Assembly: GCA_020726505.1 (NCBI GenBank)
Contig: JAHLEZ010000048.1
Location: 62,001-126,000 of the forward strand
DNA length: 64,000 nt
Reading direction: 5' to 3'
Source: Leptodontidium sp. MPI-SDFR-AT-0119
Lineage: Eukaryota; Ascomycota; Leotiomycetes; Helotiales; Leptodontidiaceae
Both the position numbers and the translations under genes were made by a program. Position 1 is the stretch's first letter; the number at the start of each line of letters is the position of its first letter. Positions 37,707 to 50,316 of this stretch are shown piece by piece. The notes under the pieces are model-generated. The model was given only the letters and a program-made list of their open reading frames with translations, was not told the origin of the DNA and searched no databases.

Positions 37707-38783
37707 ATGGCATACAACAATTACCAACAAGTTCCCTTTTGGGACTTCGTTCGAGCATTCGATCAGAATGGAGCTGGCGTAGACCACGCACAGCCAGGCG
37801 AACCATTTGGTCCAGGACCACAACCGGGCCAAGCCAGTGGCTCTCACCCACCACCGCCTCCCCCACCAGGAGCGTTCCCATGGGGTGGCCCTCACGGCCC
37901 CTTTGGATTTCCAGGTGGTTTCGGCCATCCATTCGGCGGCCCCGGTTTCCGTGGCCGAGGCGGACGTCGAGGACGTCACTGCAGACGTGATCATTCTGGC
38001 GAGAGATCCAGATCTCGCACTGCATCGCCCAGCGGCGAGCACACTGAAGGTGAGGGTCCGGATGGGCCAGCAGGGGCTCCTCGAGGACCGAGAGGCCACG
38101 GCAGACATGGAAGACACGAGCATGGAGAAGGTGAGGCTGGCGAAGGGCATGAAGGCCATCCCCGAGGACCTCGAGGGTTTGGCGGACGCGGAAGAGGAGG
38201 ACACAGAGGAGGATGGGGACACCACGGACGTAGAGGACCTCCTCCATTCGGTGGCCCAGGAGGAATGGGTGGGTTCGACCTGAGCGGCCTTTTTGATGCT
38301 CTCAACTCTCACCCGCTTGGTCAACATCCATGGGCGCAAATGCTTCAACAATATGCCCAACAGGCGGGTCTCGCGGGTGATGGACAACGATCTAGCGAGA
38401 CACTCGTCCCAGACGAGGACGAGAATAGCTTCACACCACCCATTGACATCTTCTCCACCGAGACTGCTTACGTCCTACACATTGCTCTACCAGGAGCCAA
38501 GAAGGAAGATGTCGGTGTCAACTACGACTCGGACAAGGGAGAGCTGAACGTCGCTGGTGTGGTATACAGACAAGGTGACGAGGACTTCTTGAAGTCTCTC
38601 TCTCAGAGCGAGAGGAAGGTGGGTGTATTTGAACGCACCATCAAGCTCCCGCCTGCGAACGAGGAGAAGGAGGAGGTTGATGGAGATGGCATCACTGCCA
38701 AGCTGGAGGACGGTGTTCTAGTCGTCACTGTTCCCAAGGTCGAGAAGGAATGGACTGAGGTCAAGAGAGTTGACATCAACTAA
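37707..38783 (+). CDS. Hsp20/alpha-crystallin small heat-shock protein with Gly/Arg/His-rich N-terminus
   Basis: This is an ATP-independent holdase chaperone. The single exon encodes 358 residues, well above the usual length of about 150-220. The alpha-crystallin domain occupies roughly residues 240-358: FTPPIDIFSTETAYVLHIAL, PGAKKEDVGVNYD, GELNVAGVV, FERTIKLPPA and LEDGVLVVTVPK. An acidic loop (NEEKEEVDGDG) lies in the expected position for fungal Hsp30-type proteins. The N-terminal two-thirds is a low-complexity region of Pro, Gly, Arg and His repeats with RGG/RGR motifs and one acidic stretch. The ORF opens after a CA-rich leader, and the ATG at 37707 begins MAYNNYQQVPFWDFV, an Hsp20 N-terminal motif. 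Heat regulation is suggested by the TTC array upstream. Confidence 0.93.
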   Translation: MAYNNYQQVPFWDFVRAFDQNGAGVDHAQPGEPFGPGPQPGQASGSHPPPPPPPGAFPWGGPHGPFGFPGGFGHPFGGPGFRGRGGRRGRHCRRDHSGERSRSRTASPSGEHTEGEGPDGPAGAPRGPRGHGRHGRHEHGEGEAGEGHEGHPRGPRGFGGRGRGGHRGGWGHHGRRGPPPFGGPGGMGGFDLSGLFDALNSHPLGQHPWAQMLQQYAQQAGLAGDGQRSSETLVPDEDENSFTPPIDIFSTETAYVLHIALPGAKKEDVGVNYDSDKGELNVAGVVYRQGDEDFLKSLSQSERKVGVFERTIKLPPANEEKEEVDGDGITAKLEDGVLVVTVPKVEKEWTEVKRVDIN

Positions 38784-39710
38784 GAGGAGGATACATAGTA
38801 ATTAGTCTCTCGAGTAGGGCGTTAGGGATTTGACTTTGGGTTGGTCAGTTTCGGGATAGGGTTTCTTTATTTTTGGCATTTCAGAATATGGTAAATAATG
38901 ATCTCGATTGGTCAAATAAAATCACAAAAATATTCCATTTGGCAATGAAAATAGTCTTTCTTTCACCTCGGGATTAACGTGAAATCTGTAAATTTGATGG
39001 ATGGTCTGGGCGTGACTTTAAACTTGAGCTGGATGTGAAGGGACTTTACTCGTTAAAATTAGGCTGTCACCAAGCTGGAGCCTTTTCAGCTGAATCTCGT
39101 GTAATCATTGTCATCAAGCGACTTTGCTGGCAGCAAATGTGAATTGAATTGATGGATCTTTTGTATATATTAAATCTGTACTGTATTATTGATATACTTA
39201 TTCCATCACCTATGACCTTTCCCTCCCTCTAACAACCTGAAATTCCGTACCCATTGCCACCTGGACTTGCAGCCTCGGCTCCCCTCCACCTGTGGCGAAG
39301 CGTACGCCACGTGTGGCTGAACTAGCGTTATTCGGTTATCTCCACTCAGTTGCCTGCTCAACCACCATCACCTTATTTTGAACAAGAAGCCACCATCGAC
39401 TTTTTATTCCCTTCTTCAGGCTCGCATCCTCTCCGTCGACATCCCATAAACACCAGAAATTGGGTCGCGCAGTTCTCTCGCAGCGACTTCTTGTGCTCTC
39501 AAACAAAGGTCGCGCGCGTGTCAACGGTCAATCGGCAGATTCTACGTCATTGCGCTTCGTTGCAGCTTCCTCTACAGCTTCCCAGTCTTCGAAGGACCTC
39601 AGAGAATAAGCATAAGCATACGTTTCGCCTCCCGGAGTCGCGATATCTTATTCTTGCAGACAGACGACAAAGTCTAGCTTCGAGCTTCTTCTCTAAACAC
39701 AACCGCGAAG
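38784..39710. other. Intergenic region
   Basis: This is the Hsp20 3' flank (AT-rich) and the Src1/Heh1 promoter. No gene seen. Confidence 0.6.
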
Positions 39711-41940
39711 ATGTCAGATACAGATAGCTTGGATTACCTGCAGACGGGGTTCGAGCCCTCCACGTTGACCGTCCCCCGACTACGATCAATCCTCGTCTCT
39801 CACGACATCGCATACCCCTCCGGCGCGAAGAAACCACAGCTCATCGATATCTTCACCAACGAAGTACTCCCTCAGTCGAAGAAGATCTTATCGGCACGAG
39901 CGCGCGCCCGGCGGACAAGCAGAGGCATCACGGATGCGGATTCGCAGGATAGCACGGTGGGCGCAGACGAGGATCTGATGCCTCCTCCACCAACTCCGCG
40001 AGCTCGGTCGAGCAGGAAGACTTCGTCGAGATACAAGAGTGATGAGAGTGAGTCGGATGCTCCGGCCTTGAGAAGCCCGACAAAGAGGACGCCCAGAGCA
40101 AGCAGTAGCAAACATGCCAGAGCATCCGAATCGGAGACTGGTACGGACGTTGATGGAGCGAGGAAATCAATCCGCAAGACACGAAAGAGCGAAGCCCCCA
40201 CGCCTGTTCCTGCACCTCCCCCGAAGATGAAAATTGAGGAATATGATGATAGGTCTAGTACTTCTAGGAGGGAGAGCGCGTTCACATATGACAATCCATT
40301 TCAGAGTGGCAGCTCCCCTCCATCGGGTTTCAGTAGCGGAGAGAAAAAGCGGAAGAGCTTGGGTGCCAGTTCTAGCAAGACACCTCGAAAGAGCACTTCT
40401 GCCACGAGAAGGAGGACTGATGGACCTCAAGCCGATGCCGATGAAGGCATCCACCCGCCAACATCTTCAACTTTCGAGATTCCTGTCAGCACATTGAATG
40501 GGCTGAAAGATGTTGATGAGAATGGAGTTGAAGCCAGTGAGGAGTTCACACCAGAGGAGCAGCTAGAAATGGTACGGGACCGAGCAGTCAATGGATTGAG
40601 TGCAGTTGGACCCCTCAGACCTAAGAGGCAGCAAGGACGCGGCTTCAGCTTGAAGGGGCCATTATGGGTTGCTGCTCTCACACTTTTTGGTGGCTATGCT
40701 GGTTGGTATAGACAAGAAAAGGTGGCCGTGGGATATTGTGGAGTTGGCAGAGAACCAACACCCATCATTCCAGTGGGTGTCCAGGTTCCTGACTGGATGA
40801 GAGTTCTCGCCGAACCTGAATGCGAGCTATGCCCACAACACGCATACTGCTCAGAGAATCTGGAGACTCACTGCGAAGCCGACTTTGTGTTGAAACAACA
40901 CCCTCTTGCTCTTGGTGGACTAGTCCCCCTTGTACCAACCTGCGAACCGGATGGAGAGAAGGCACGCAAGGTCAAGGTTATTACAAACAAAGTCGTTGAT
41001 GAATTGAGAGATAGGCGCGCAAAGTGGGAGTGTGGAGATTTGACCAATGAAGCTGGGCTTCCAGAGCCTACAGTTGAGATTGATGCTGAGGAGTTGAAGA
41101 AGGACGTAATGAAGAGACGAAAGAAGGGGATGGGCGAGGATGAGTTCAAAGAGCTGTGGGATGCCGCGATTGGAGATGTCCAAGCCATGGACGAAGTTGT
41201 TAGTGTTGCTGATGGGTAAGTCGATGACTATTTCCTCGTCTTGATACTTTCATTCCCATTATTTCCCAGTTATTTGCCTCTTCTTCTACCATACATACAT
41301 CTGACAAACAACCACTAACCAGGCTCCTCATCACCCCTACAGACATCGTCTCCTCATCAGCAGCACCTCTCTCGTCCGGATCCCCTTCACCTGCCAAATC
41401 CGACGAAACCTCCGACTCACAGTGGCAAGATATCGCTTCCAAATTATTGGCTTTCTAGGCTTTGTAGCTCTCTATTTCTACTCCCGCGCCACCATCATTT
41501 CCCGCTCCGCAGCCAATGCTCAAATTCCCCACCTCGTCTCTCTCACCCTCGACCGTCTCGCTACCCAGGCCGCTCTACACGCCCAAGACAAAGAAGGCGT
41601 CCCTGAAGGCTGGATCTCCATCGGCCAGCTTCGTGACGACGTCCTACGTGACGAACACAGCATCCGTAAGCGCGAAGCCCTCTGGACGAAAGTCCGCGCC
41701 GTAGTCGAAATGAACGCCAATGTTCGATCATCGCAGCGTGAAGGTCGCAACGGTGTCATCTCTAGAGTCTGGGAGTGGATTGGCGCTGTGCCCAGTCTCG
41801 AAAGTGGTGGTGAGCGGAGACGGAAGAGTGGTAGGGTCAGTTGGGGTGTTTATGACGATAGGAGTAGTCCTGTCAGTGGAAATGATGGTGGCCCGCAAAT
41901 GGTGAAGAATAAATGGGAAGAGGGAAGGCCTATTTACTAG
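39711..41940 (+). CDS. SRC1: Inner nuclear membrane protein Src1/Heh1 (LEM-like HeH and MSC domains)
   Basis: It tethers chromatin and helps nuclear pore quality control and chromosome segregation at the inner nuclear membrane. Two exons (39711-41215, 41343-41940) give 700 residues. The N-terminus holds the HeH (SAP-like) fold: LTVPRLRSILVSHDI, then AKKPQLIDIFTNEV. A long basic and Ser-rich nucleoplasmic linker with likely nuclear localisation signals follows. The first membrane segment is GPLWVAALTLFGGYAGWY. The lumenal Cys-bearing part (CELCPQHAYCSENLETHCEA) follows, and the second membrane segment is FQIIGFLGFVALYFYSRA. The C-terminal MSC winged-helix domain contains WISIGQLRDDVL and LWTKVRAVVEMN. 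The intron splits the lumenal domain in perfect phase. Confidence 0.93.
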
Positions 41941-42836
41941 TCCCTCAGCCTTTCTCATACCCTTACACTTCTTCTCCGAATCTACTCGGAAATATTTTTT
42001 CCTTTGTTCTTGTTGATATTTGGAAGGGGACGAGGCTTGGTGTATAAATTACGTGCGCTTGCTTACTCCGCTTCTTGAATGGTTTTAGGGCTGGGCTGGG
42101 ATAGGTTTGAGAAGAAGGGAGATGAAGTTTATGAGAATGCCTGGTTGCGTGGAGAGGGCTCGGTACGGGTTTTGGTTTTGGTTTGGTTTAACGGCCGAAA
42201 CTTATGATACCTCAGGAGGTTAACTTTCTTGATGGCATAGCTAATTACTTACTTGAATAGCTAGCTAGATGCCTCGACTTAAATACTAATTTGCGATCCT
42301 GACTCCTCTTTGTGAATTTTTTCACGCGCGTTGTGATGTCTGAGAAGACCAGTCTGTAATGTACTTCTATTCGTAGTACAAATACGTACCAGAAACTCAG
42401 ATAACTTGTGGTAGTATCTTAGCGCCGTTTCCTTCGCCGTAAGGGAAGGAATCACCACAGCGCAATGAAAACACGAGGACAACCCTAATTACTTAATCTA
42501 ATACTCCCAAGAAGCACTGCTTCTTTGCATTCTTATTATGACATTATTGTCGTGGTCAAACCATCAGATTTCCTCAAAGGCTGCACCTTGGCTGACTTTG
42601 CTGGGTTACCACTGTACGGTACGCGAAGGCAACATGCCATGCATCCAGACAAAGGAAGACAGTTACCCCGCAAACGCTGTCGTTTGCTGACTTCATTTCT
42701 GGCTCTAATCTGCTGTATCAACTCCTCCTTACTCCATCATATCATACTTTTCGATATCAGCCACACTGAATCCATCCACGCTAGCACCAGGACACAACAC
42801 AACACACAACACAACACCACGCGCCTTCTCATCCAA
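41941..42836. other. Intergenic region
   Basis: No gene seen. The leader before the HET gene is rich in ACAACAC repeats. Confidence 0.6.
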
Positions 42837-44319
42837 ATGGCCGAACATCCGCATCCGAGCCTGGGAGATAGCCATCAGCACGATGCACTGCCCACCAAAA
42901 CATCCTTCAGGGTCCTCGAACTCCTCCCTGGCGAAGACGACGACCCGATCTCCTGCATATTGCGCCTGGCGGAATGGGTCGACTTACCAGCATACGAAGC
43001 CATATCTTATGCCTGGGGCGATCCAAAGGCCAGAGTTCCCGTCATCGTCGATGGTAAATGGCTTAATGTGACCGTGAATCTCCAGACGGCATTGAGACAC
43101 CTGCGGTATCGAGATCGCCCTCGGGTGTTATGGGTTGATGCAATCTGGTGAGTCCCCTGACTGTTTCGTACATTCGTTCGATCTACTTTCGTTCTGTATC
43201 ATACTATCTCTGGATATTGTTCTGGTTCAATGTTGGTGGTTTTAGGCATAGGAATAGATCCTAGGACCGAACCATACTGTACTTCATTTTTATACGTTGT
43301 TTCTGTCGTCTGACACCGAGTACCCAAACAGTATCAACCAAACGGATATCCCCGAACGTGGCCACCAGGTCGCCCAGATGCGAAAAATCTACGAGAAAGC
43401 GGCGGTTGTCCTGATCTGGGTTGGGCACGACACAGCTGACCACCAGGCAAAAGTCGCAGTGGATTCCATCATCACCATATCCGACTTCCTCTGCCGAAAG
43501 CTGGGAATCCCAGTTTTGGAGCTCGCCTCGGTAGACAACCTCTATCAAGAGATCATGGGCAAAGCACGACACGTTCTTCCCTTGCCAAATGAATGCGATT
43601 TCAGTAGCGATGCCATGTGGAAATCCCTCGTCTGGTTCTACAAGCATCCATACTTCACTCGCGTGTGGGCTATCCAAGAAGTAAACGCCAATACAAAGCG
43701 GTTGGTCCATTGTGGCGAAGAGAAGGTTTTGTGGGACAGAGTCAGTTTAGTTGCTTGGTACCTCACGATGGAAACCACATTCTCGAGAGCGTTCGGCTTC
43801 ACGGATGCATACTGCTGGTGGGCGGCAACCGTGACTACAGATCTAGTACAGCCTAAGAACTTCCTTCTCATGCTGTATCTTGCGTCCAACTTCTCTAGCT
43901 TGGACCCGCGGGATGTGATCTATGGTCTCCGGGGCATGATGCAGATCGACAAAGGAGGGGAGTTGCTGGAACCTGACTACGCAAAGTCAGTTACTGAGGT
44001 CTATCGGGACTCTGCCGAAGCGGCTTTGGTAAACTTCGACAACACAGACGTCACGCTCTATGTCCAAGGTACCGAAGATCCTTCATGGGTTCCACGATGG
44101 AATGTGCCCATGCTATTTCGAAACCCATTTCGATTTGGCAAGCCGCTACCGTGGAGACCTGCTGGAAACACCAGCCCAATCTGGGACATCTGCAAGGAAA
44201 CGAATATCTTATCTCTCACCGGGTTCATCACCAACCCCATCGAATTCGTCGAGTCGTATAACGAGAATTATTTCGGCAATGTAATGATGGCGTCTAGCGA
44301 CGGAAAACAGACACTCTAA
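42837..44319 (+). CDS. HET-domain protein (heterokaryon incompatibility), ends at a premature in-frame stop
   Basis: HET domains (TIR-like) drive allorecognition cell death in filamentous fungi. Exons 42837-43147 and 43332-44319 encode 432 residues. The three HET motifs are clear: YEAISYAWGDP, NLQTALRHLR with VLWVDAICINQTD, and ERGHQVAQMRKIYEKAAVVL. Later come WFYKHPYFTRVWAIQEV and SNFSSLDPRDVIYGLRGMM, which are conserved in the family. The TAA at 44317-44319 interrupts a frame that otherwise continues without any further stop to 44838. The downstream part looks coding, so the stop is probably a recent nonsense change. Truncation leaves the HET domain itself intact, so a shortened protein could still act. 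Confidence 0.85.
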
Positions 44320-44838
44320 GTCAACTGGCAGAGAATACTCAAGACCATGCGGAGAAGCCTATCACACGTCCCATTCACCGTCCACGAACTCGCCGCCGTA
44401 GCAACATCCTTCTCCTTTGGCCTGAACGAGAAAAGCGAACCTGAAGAAGATGAAAAAAACGTGCATCTCCTAACCCTCCGCTTCGTGGCCTACCTAAAGA
44501 CTGCCCTCGAGGACGACGAGGAAGACACCTTTAGCGCATATGTACCCGCCGAACTAGCCAAGGATTCTCAAGGTGCTGACGGAAGCTTGTTCGGGAAGCC
44601 GGTGTGGGATTTCACGTACCCGGAATCAAGCTTCTTCATCACCCAGGATAAGCTCATGGGCTGTTCGATCTCTCGAGCCGAGCCTGGAGATGTGGTTTTC
44701 GTTGCAAAGGGTTGCACGTTCCCGTTGGTTTTACGTCCGGATGGCGAGGAGTTCAGGATCAGGGGCTTTGCGTATGTGGATGGATTGATGCGCGGAGAGA
44801 AGAAAGCGTCGGATGTGCGAGTTGTGAGATTACGTTGA
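44320..44838 (+). pseudogene. Downstream tail of the HET-domain gene beyond the in-frame stop
   Basis: This frame is continuous with the HET gene and has the expected C-terminal features: VNWQRILKTMRRSLSHVPFT, an acidic linker (EDDEEDTF), then PGDVVFVAKGCTFPLVLR and FRIRGFAYVDGLM, the usual closing block of large HET proteins (a pocket that begins G-D-x-V and ends with the Y-V-x-G-L/I-M motif). As read, it can be translated only by readthrough or from the internal ATG at 44347. Confidence 0.7.
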
Positions 44839-45780
44839 TGTGTGTTTGGCTCGATGGACTGATTGACGGCTGGTAAGACTTTCAATTTTGCCTTTATATT
44901 TTGTTTCTCTTTATTTGTATTAATTGATTCGTTGGTACCAAGAGGGTGAGCGATTGATTATCATGTCTTAGTGATGGAATGACACATTCACACTAGACAT
45001 GATCATTACACACTTAACTCAACAAAGAGGTCCGCCTGTAGTTAGCAGCATCACATTTTAGCTGTAATAATATGAGAGACCTAATGAGATACTACACAAA
45101 TCACTGCAGTGTAACAAAGCAGCTCCATTCGAAAAGCTGCTTACTGAGATGAGAGCCTTTCCCGTTGTCAGAAGCAAATAAACCAGAAATTAAGCGAACC
45201 CCCCTTAGTGTTTAGCGAGGTTCTGCTTATTGTTACAGTCTCATGTGTGCTACCTAGATCCAGGGGTCATGATCGCCACATTTACTGATGGCATGAGATC
45301 AACAATAGTTAATTGAAAGAATTGTTGCGTCGAGCTCCAAGCACGGTTCCTGCTGAGAGGGAAGGAATATCGAATCCAGTTGTACAGAGGATCCGAGATC
45401 GAACAAGGTGCCTCCGTTGCTCGGCATACCTCCAAGTTCCCTTCAATGTCTGGCTCGCAGCACTACATAGCTTAGAATAAGCTATTTCGAGAGATAGATT
45501 TAATTACTAAAGTTTAGTCAATTCCACTGTTGATATATATTGCACACGTGATCATATATAAAATAGGGGTGACCTCGGCTAGTCTGTAGCTTACTTACTT
45601 CGCTTGAAAGATCCTTCCCCACAAATCTAACAACGTCTCATATGCTTGCTTACCCCAGCCCACATCTACATCGTTGGACTTCCAGTCATACCTAAGGTGT
45701 ACATCCACCCAATCATCGATTGTATATGATGGTCCGTTTCTACGGGTGTCTCATTGTCTCTTCCACGTACTTGGGTCACA
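44839..45780. other. Intergenic region
   Basis: AT-rich with no supported gene. It holds the promoter of the Zn2Cys6 regulator. Confidence 0.6.
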
Positions 45781-47876
45781 ATGTCCCAACTGCAATCTCA
45801 CCCCCAGCCCTCTCTCCAACCTCAGTCGATGAAACGGCATCAAGCATGCACCTCATGTCGACAGGTCAAGGTCAGTCACCACACATGAATCATAGATGTA
45901 TTTGGTCTATGAGTCCTAATTCGCCCTAGCTTCGATGCGATAACGCCCAGACATTTCCCGCAGCTTGCACGCGGTGTAGAAAGAATAATCTCCAGTGTCA
46001 GGTCGACCCAAACTTCCGACGCATCCGCACTAAACAGTAAGTGAACAGAAGCCCAAATTCTCGCTAGAAACGCTAACTTCTCATTTTAGTCGTCTCAACG
46101 AAGTGACACAAGAGTTGTCAGCACTTCAAAAGAAGCTCGCTGAGAGATCCGCTTCAGAGGTGGGGCAATTGTCCAGCGCTCCTACTAGAGGTTCGAGTCC
46201 GCAAGATGGAGAGGCACCCTCCGATGATGTCTTCTACTCTATGTCATCCTTGGAGGATCTACCTCATCCTGCTCCATATCTAGGAGATATTGAAGTGAAA
46301 CCGAATCAGGTCGTTGCGCTGTTTGAGCAGTAAGTTCCCCCGCTGCCCTGTACATGTCACATGATTGACGTCAAATTTAGCTTCCACGAACAGTATTACC
46401 GCCACTGCCCTATCTTGAATACGGACATGTCTGTAGGAACACTCTACAGCCAGAGTCCCTTCTTATTCTGGACTATCGTGATAATATCATCACGCCACCA
46501 TTCTACGTTGGCATTTCTCTGCGACGTGTTGACGGAAGCATATCGCAATCTACTTGAGAAGACTCTGATGGCGCCCCTGAACACCCTTGAGCCGATCCAG
46601 GCAGGAATTATACTTTGTGTCTGGCCACTGAATCCCGAGAAGCAGGTCTACGACCCGAGTTGGAACTACTGTGGCTTGGTGACGAATGCAGCTATACGGA
46701 TGGGACTTCATCGTTCTGGAGGATATCGGAGAGAGAACATCAACTCTCCAGAATTCAGAACCCAGTCAAAGACATGGATGGCTTGCTGCTTTGTAAACTA
46801 CAGGTATGATTACTATTATCTGAATACTACAGACTTGAACTGACGATCAAAGTCATATGTGGCAGACTGGAGTATGTCTCTTGCCCGAGGTCCCAAACAT
46901 GCTCACCACAATCCCACATCCCCATTCCAGGATGGAAAAAGAATTCCTCGCCAAGAACTCCGTGCTTAAATTGTACGCCAAAACAACAACAGTGCTCGGA
47001 AACCTCAACGAGAACGTCGACTGCGCTTTTCTCCAGTATCTCTGCAAAGATCTGGACAGCCTCCGTGAAACGAACAAGGACATCTGGAATCGCGAAGCGG
47101 ACATAATATTACTCGGCGCGCAGTTGTGCATATACACCCAACACCTCGAACGATCTTCTCGACGTGACGGGTCTCCTCAGCGGAAGCTTCTGAGCACCGA
47201 AAACGACAGCTCAACGGACATCCTGGCTAACATTGTGTTTGGCATCGCATCCCGCCTAATCACAACCTTCACATCACCCGAATCGCAGATACGCCCCTTC
47301 GTCCCGAAACATTACTTCCAATTGCTTTTTCTAGCCTCGACTTTAATTCTCAAGATGAGTGTCGTGTATCCAGTTGTCATCGGCCCGATGGAAGTCATCG
47401 TGCAGAATCTAATCGCTCAATCATACCGCATTCTCGACTCATGGTGTGTTAGAGAAGGAGACGAGTATTATCGCGCAGCGCGATTGATTCAAGCGCTAGC
47501 GCAGGCTCAGAAGAAACATCAATTGAAGATGAAAGAGGCGCGAAATGCATTAGGATCCGGTATCACGGTCTTGCGTGATGCCATCGTCACCCACAGAGCT
47601 CTGCGAGGCGAGGACGAGGATGAAGGTCCGCTGCAACGCCACTCGACTCAGACTCCAGAGTTTGGACAGAATGGGAGATCAGATATCCCTACTGCGACTG
47701 CAGATGTTAATGTGGGAGGAGAGCCAAGATATCCTGATGCGATGCTGGATATAAATGCTCCGGCGTGGGAACCTAGGTTGCAGGATGCTTTCTCGGATTG
47801 GAACTTACCTTGGGGTTGGGACCCTGCGTGGTCTCAGGACTTTGGTATTGATATGGATGCTAATATGTATTTATGA
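45781..47876 (+). CDS. Zn2Cys6 transcription factor (War1-like)
   Basis: This is a nuclear DNA-binding regulator. Five exons (45781-45870, 45930-46036, 46090-46329, 46381-46803, 46853-47876) give 627 residues. The binuclear zinc cluster is split by intron 1: CTSCRQVKLRC, then ACTRCRKNNLQC, a C-x2-C-x6-C-x9-C-x2-C-x6-C pattern. A short coiled coil follows (RLNEVTQELSALQKKLAE), likely for dimerisation. The middle homology region has FWTIVIISSRHHS, ILCVWPLN, DPSWNYCGLVTNAAIRMGLHR and KTWMACCFVNY, a layout seen in War1/Leu3-type factors. The C-terminus is acidic and Trp-rich (DWNLPWGWDPAW), like an activation domain. Its targets are unknown; the neighbouring genes give no clear pathway. Confidence 0.9.
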
Positions 47877-48569
47877 AGAATCAAAATACGGTTTATCATC
47901 AATGTTTGTTCGATAGTGGTGAGAATTTGGGATATGTCGAACTTGTTTACAAGCTGTACTGCGCATTTGACCCTGGCAGAATTATGCGAATGCCCCCTTC
48001 GCTCCTCAGAGCGCAGCCCGCCGATTGGCTCTTTTGTATTGACCTTCCAACAGGATCCTATCGAAACGTCCTCAAGGCTATCGAGGTACAAGTGGTGGTG
48101 AACTTACCATTGGGAATAGTGCGAAGATTGAGATTGAGATGAAGATTGTCCTGAGTTCTGCGTTTGTCAGTTGAGGGATCTGGCTAACGGCATTGAAGAG
48201 CCCCCCCCGGGTCATTTGCAAGTATAAAAGTTATGTTTGAGATAAGAGTACATCGATGTCTCATGGCTAATGGAGAGCATCTAAAAGAGTTCATCAAGGA
48301 CCTTACGTTGGAATGTCGTTGTTCATGTACCCTCGGGATATCTTCAGCTATTCCATGAGTTCCTTGAGATATTCGCAGTCACGGCGGTCAAGCAATGAAA
48401 TGAATAAAGGCTTTTAACGAGAAGACGGAACTAAAGTCGTTCAAAAGCAAAATTATGCAAGTTTTCTAGCCCCATTGGATGTTTTCTTCAAGAGCAAGTA
48501 GCGATAGTTCTCTTCTCCATATCGCACACCCTCCCAATCCCTCTACGCAGCCGTAAAAGAAACATGAAA
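47877..48569. other. Intergenic region between convergent genes
   Basis: No gene seen. It includes a run of C at about 48204-48210. Confidence 0.6.
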
Positions 48570-49366
48570 CTACCCATCAAAATTAGCCATCTCTCGCCAC
48601 TAAAAACCCCACTCAAAACACAAACACAAACACAGGCGGACAAACTCACCATCTCAACACCCCCCATCCCCTCCCTCAACAACCCAATATTCTCCGCAAA
48701 AGTCTCCGTCTCCCTAAACTCCATATGCGCCTCCTTACTCTCCCACCCAATAAGCAGCACAGTGACTTTCCCCTTCACACTCCCATCCACATGTTTACCC
48801 ACATCCGTCTCGACGCTATCGCCCCAGGCGCCGCCGTAGCATTTCTCCGGGACCCCAACCGCTTTCATGAACTTGTCGACGTTATCCAGGAAGTGCGGTT
48901 TGGTGTCTAGGAAAGTAGCGAATTCGATGACGGGGGCGCTGGTCGGGATTTTAGGCGGGAAGGGCTTGAATGCCACGTGGTGATAATGCACGCCTGTCAT
49001 GATTCCGTCGACGATCTTCCTGAAATCGTCGTAGGCTGGTGCTTTGGTGAACTTGATGTGGGAATCGTAGGAATCCCAATCTGTTTTCAAGCAAAAATAT
49101 ATTAGTAAGGGTATTTCAACGTAGTTGACGCGGGGAATCTTTAGAGAGAAGTGTGAGATGTTTTGAGGGATGGGATGCAGACCAATGAACCACATCAACA
49201 GCTCTGGGCTTTCAATTGCACGGCCATAGCTAGATCCTTGATATCCTCCCTGCCTTGCAATTATAGTGAGGACGTGTTTCCATGCTTTTGCTGCGTCTGA
49301 TGAGCCTGAGATGTCAATGTCGGGTTTGAGTGTGATATAGGCAATTTCGGTCACGGGAGTTGGCAT
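48570..49366 (-). CDS. EthD/ABM-like dimeric alpha-beta barrel protein
   Basis: The start MPTPVTEIAYITLKPDIDIS matches the opening strand of small fungal alpha-beta barrel proteins. Intron 1 (donor at about 49182) joins LLMWFI to DWDSYDSHIKF, another hallmark of this group. The second barrel repeat carries PVIEFATFLDTKP, FGGAWG-like YGGAWGDSVE and VTVLLIGWESKEAHMEF. A last short exon, reached through an intron with a GTGAGT donor and a TTTTTAG acceptor, adds WREMANFDG and stops at 48570. Reading through that intron would instead add a Cys/Val-rich tail that does not look like protein. Function is unknown; relatives occur as stress-induced or aromatic-degradation accessory proteins. Confidence 0.75.
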
Positions 49367-50316
49367 TTTGCTGTCTTGATTTACTTGATAGCTAAGACGG
49401 CAATTGTGATATTACAAGAATTGAGGATGTAATTGTAGATTTCCGAGGTCGTAGAATGTATGACAACAGAATTAAGGGAGGAGAGGAGCCCATGGGAGGC
49501 GAGGAGCTCAAGGGAGATACCTACTTAGCTAAGTTGAATGTGGTGTAGGTGGGCTGGAGGGGCATAACGTAAGACGGGTTAGCTTCTGGTGCGGCTCGGC
49601 ATTGCTCAGTGACTGAACCGCCTCATACATTACTGTATCTGTTGATTGATAAGTGTAGCAATATATCCTCATTAGGAAATTGCAACTCCTGTGTAAGTAG
49701 ATAGTCTCAAGGATTCTCCAGGATTGAATGGCTGATTGGTCTGGCACCTCTGGCTAGGTAGAAGTAGTTCTCGGAGTGAATATTGATCAGTCAAGCGGAC
49801 CTATTGTAATCCACCCGCAATCGACTTGTTTTATAAATGAGCCCGCTATGAAAAGTATCTGCTCTGAGATGATGGTAATAATATACCAAACTATTAATCA
49901 TCATCCACCTCAAAATTCAAGCCACTATCCTGGTGGCAGCATCATAAGCGCGGTTAGATTAAAAGTCATCCTCGTACCCCACTGGGGCAGATTTGCAGTC
50001 TCAAGGATGTAAAATGTCCGAGGCAGGCATGAAAAGGCTCATTTATTTCATGCTAACAGATACATAGGACCGAAGCTCCTCCAGCTTGTCCGGATTTCTT
50101 TCTTGCTGCTCCACCAACAGCAACATGTAGAGAGAGAGGAAAAAAGAGGTGCAGAAAGCGAGCTCAACTGCAGAGATGCAAAAGCCCGAGATCCCCAGTC
50201 CCCCAACTTTTTGGGAATCACAAATCCCGCCCTAATGGATACCGTCCGTACCTGCGCCAATATTACCGCCATCAAAAAGGAAACCCGTGAGATTGTCATC
50301 AATATTAAGATTTCGT
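49367..50316. other. Intergenic region
   Basis: Holds the promoter of the alpha-beta barrel gene and the 3' flank of the KH gene. No gene recognised. Confidence 0.6.
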
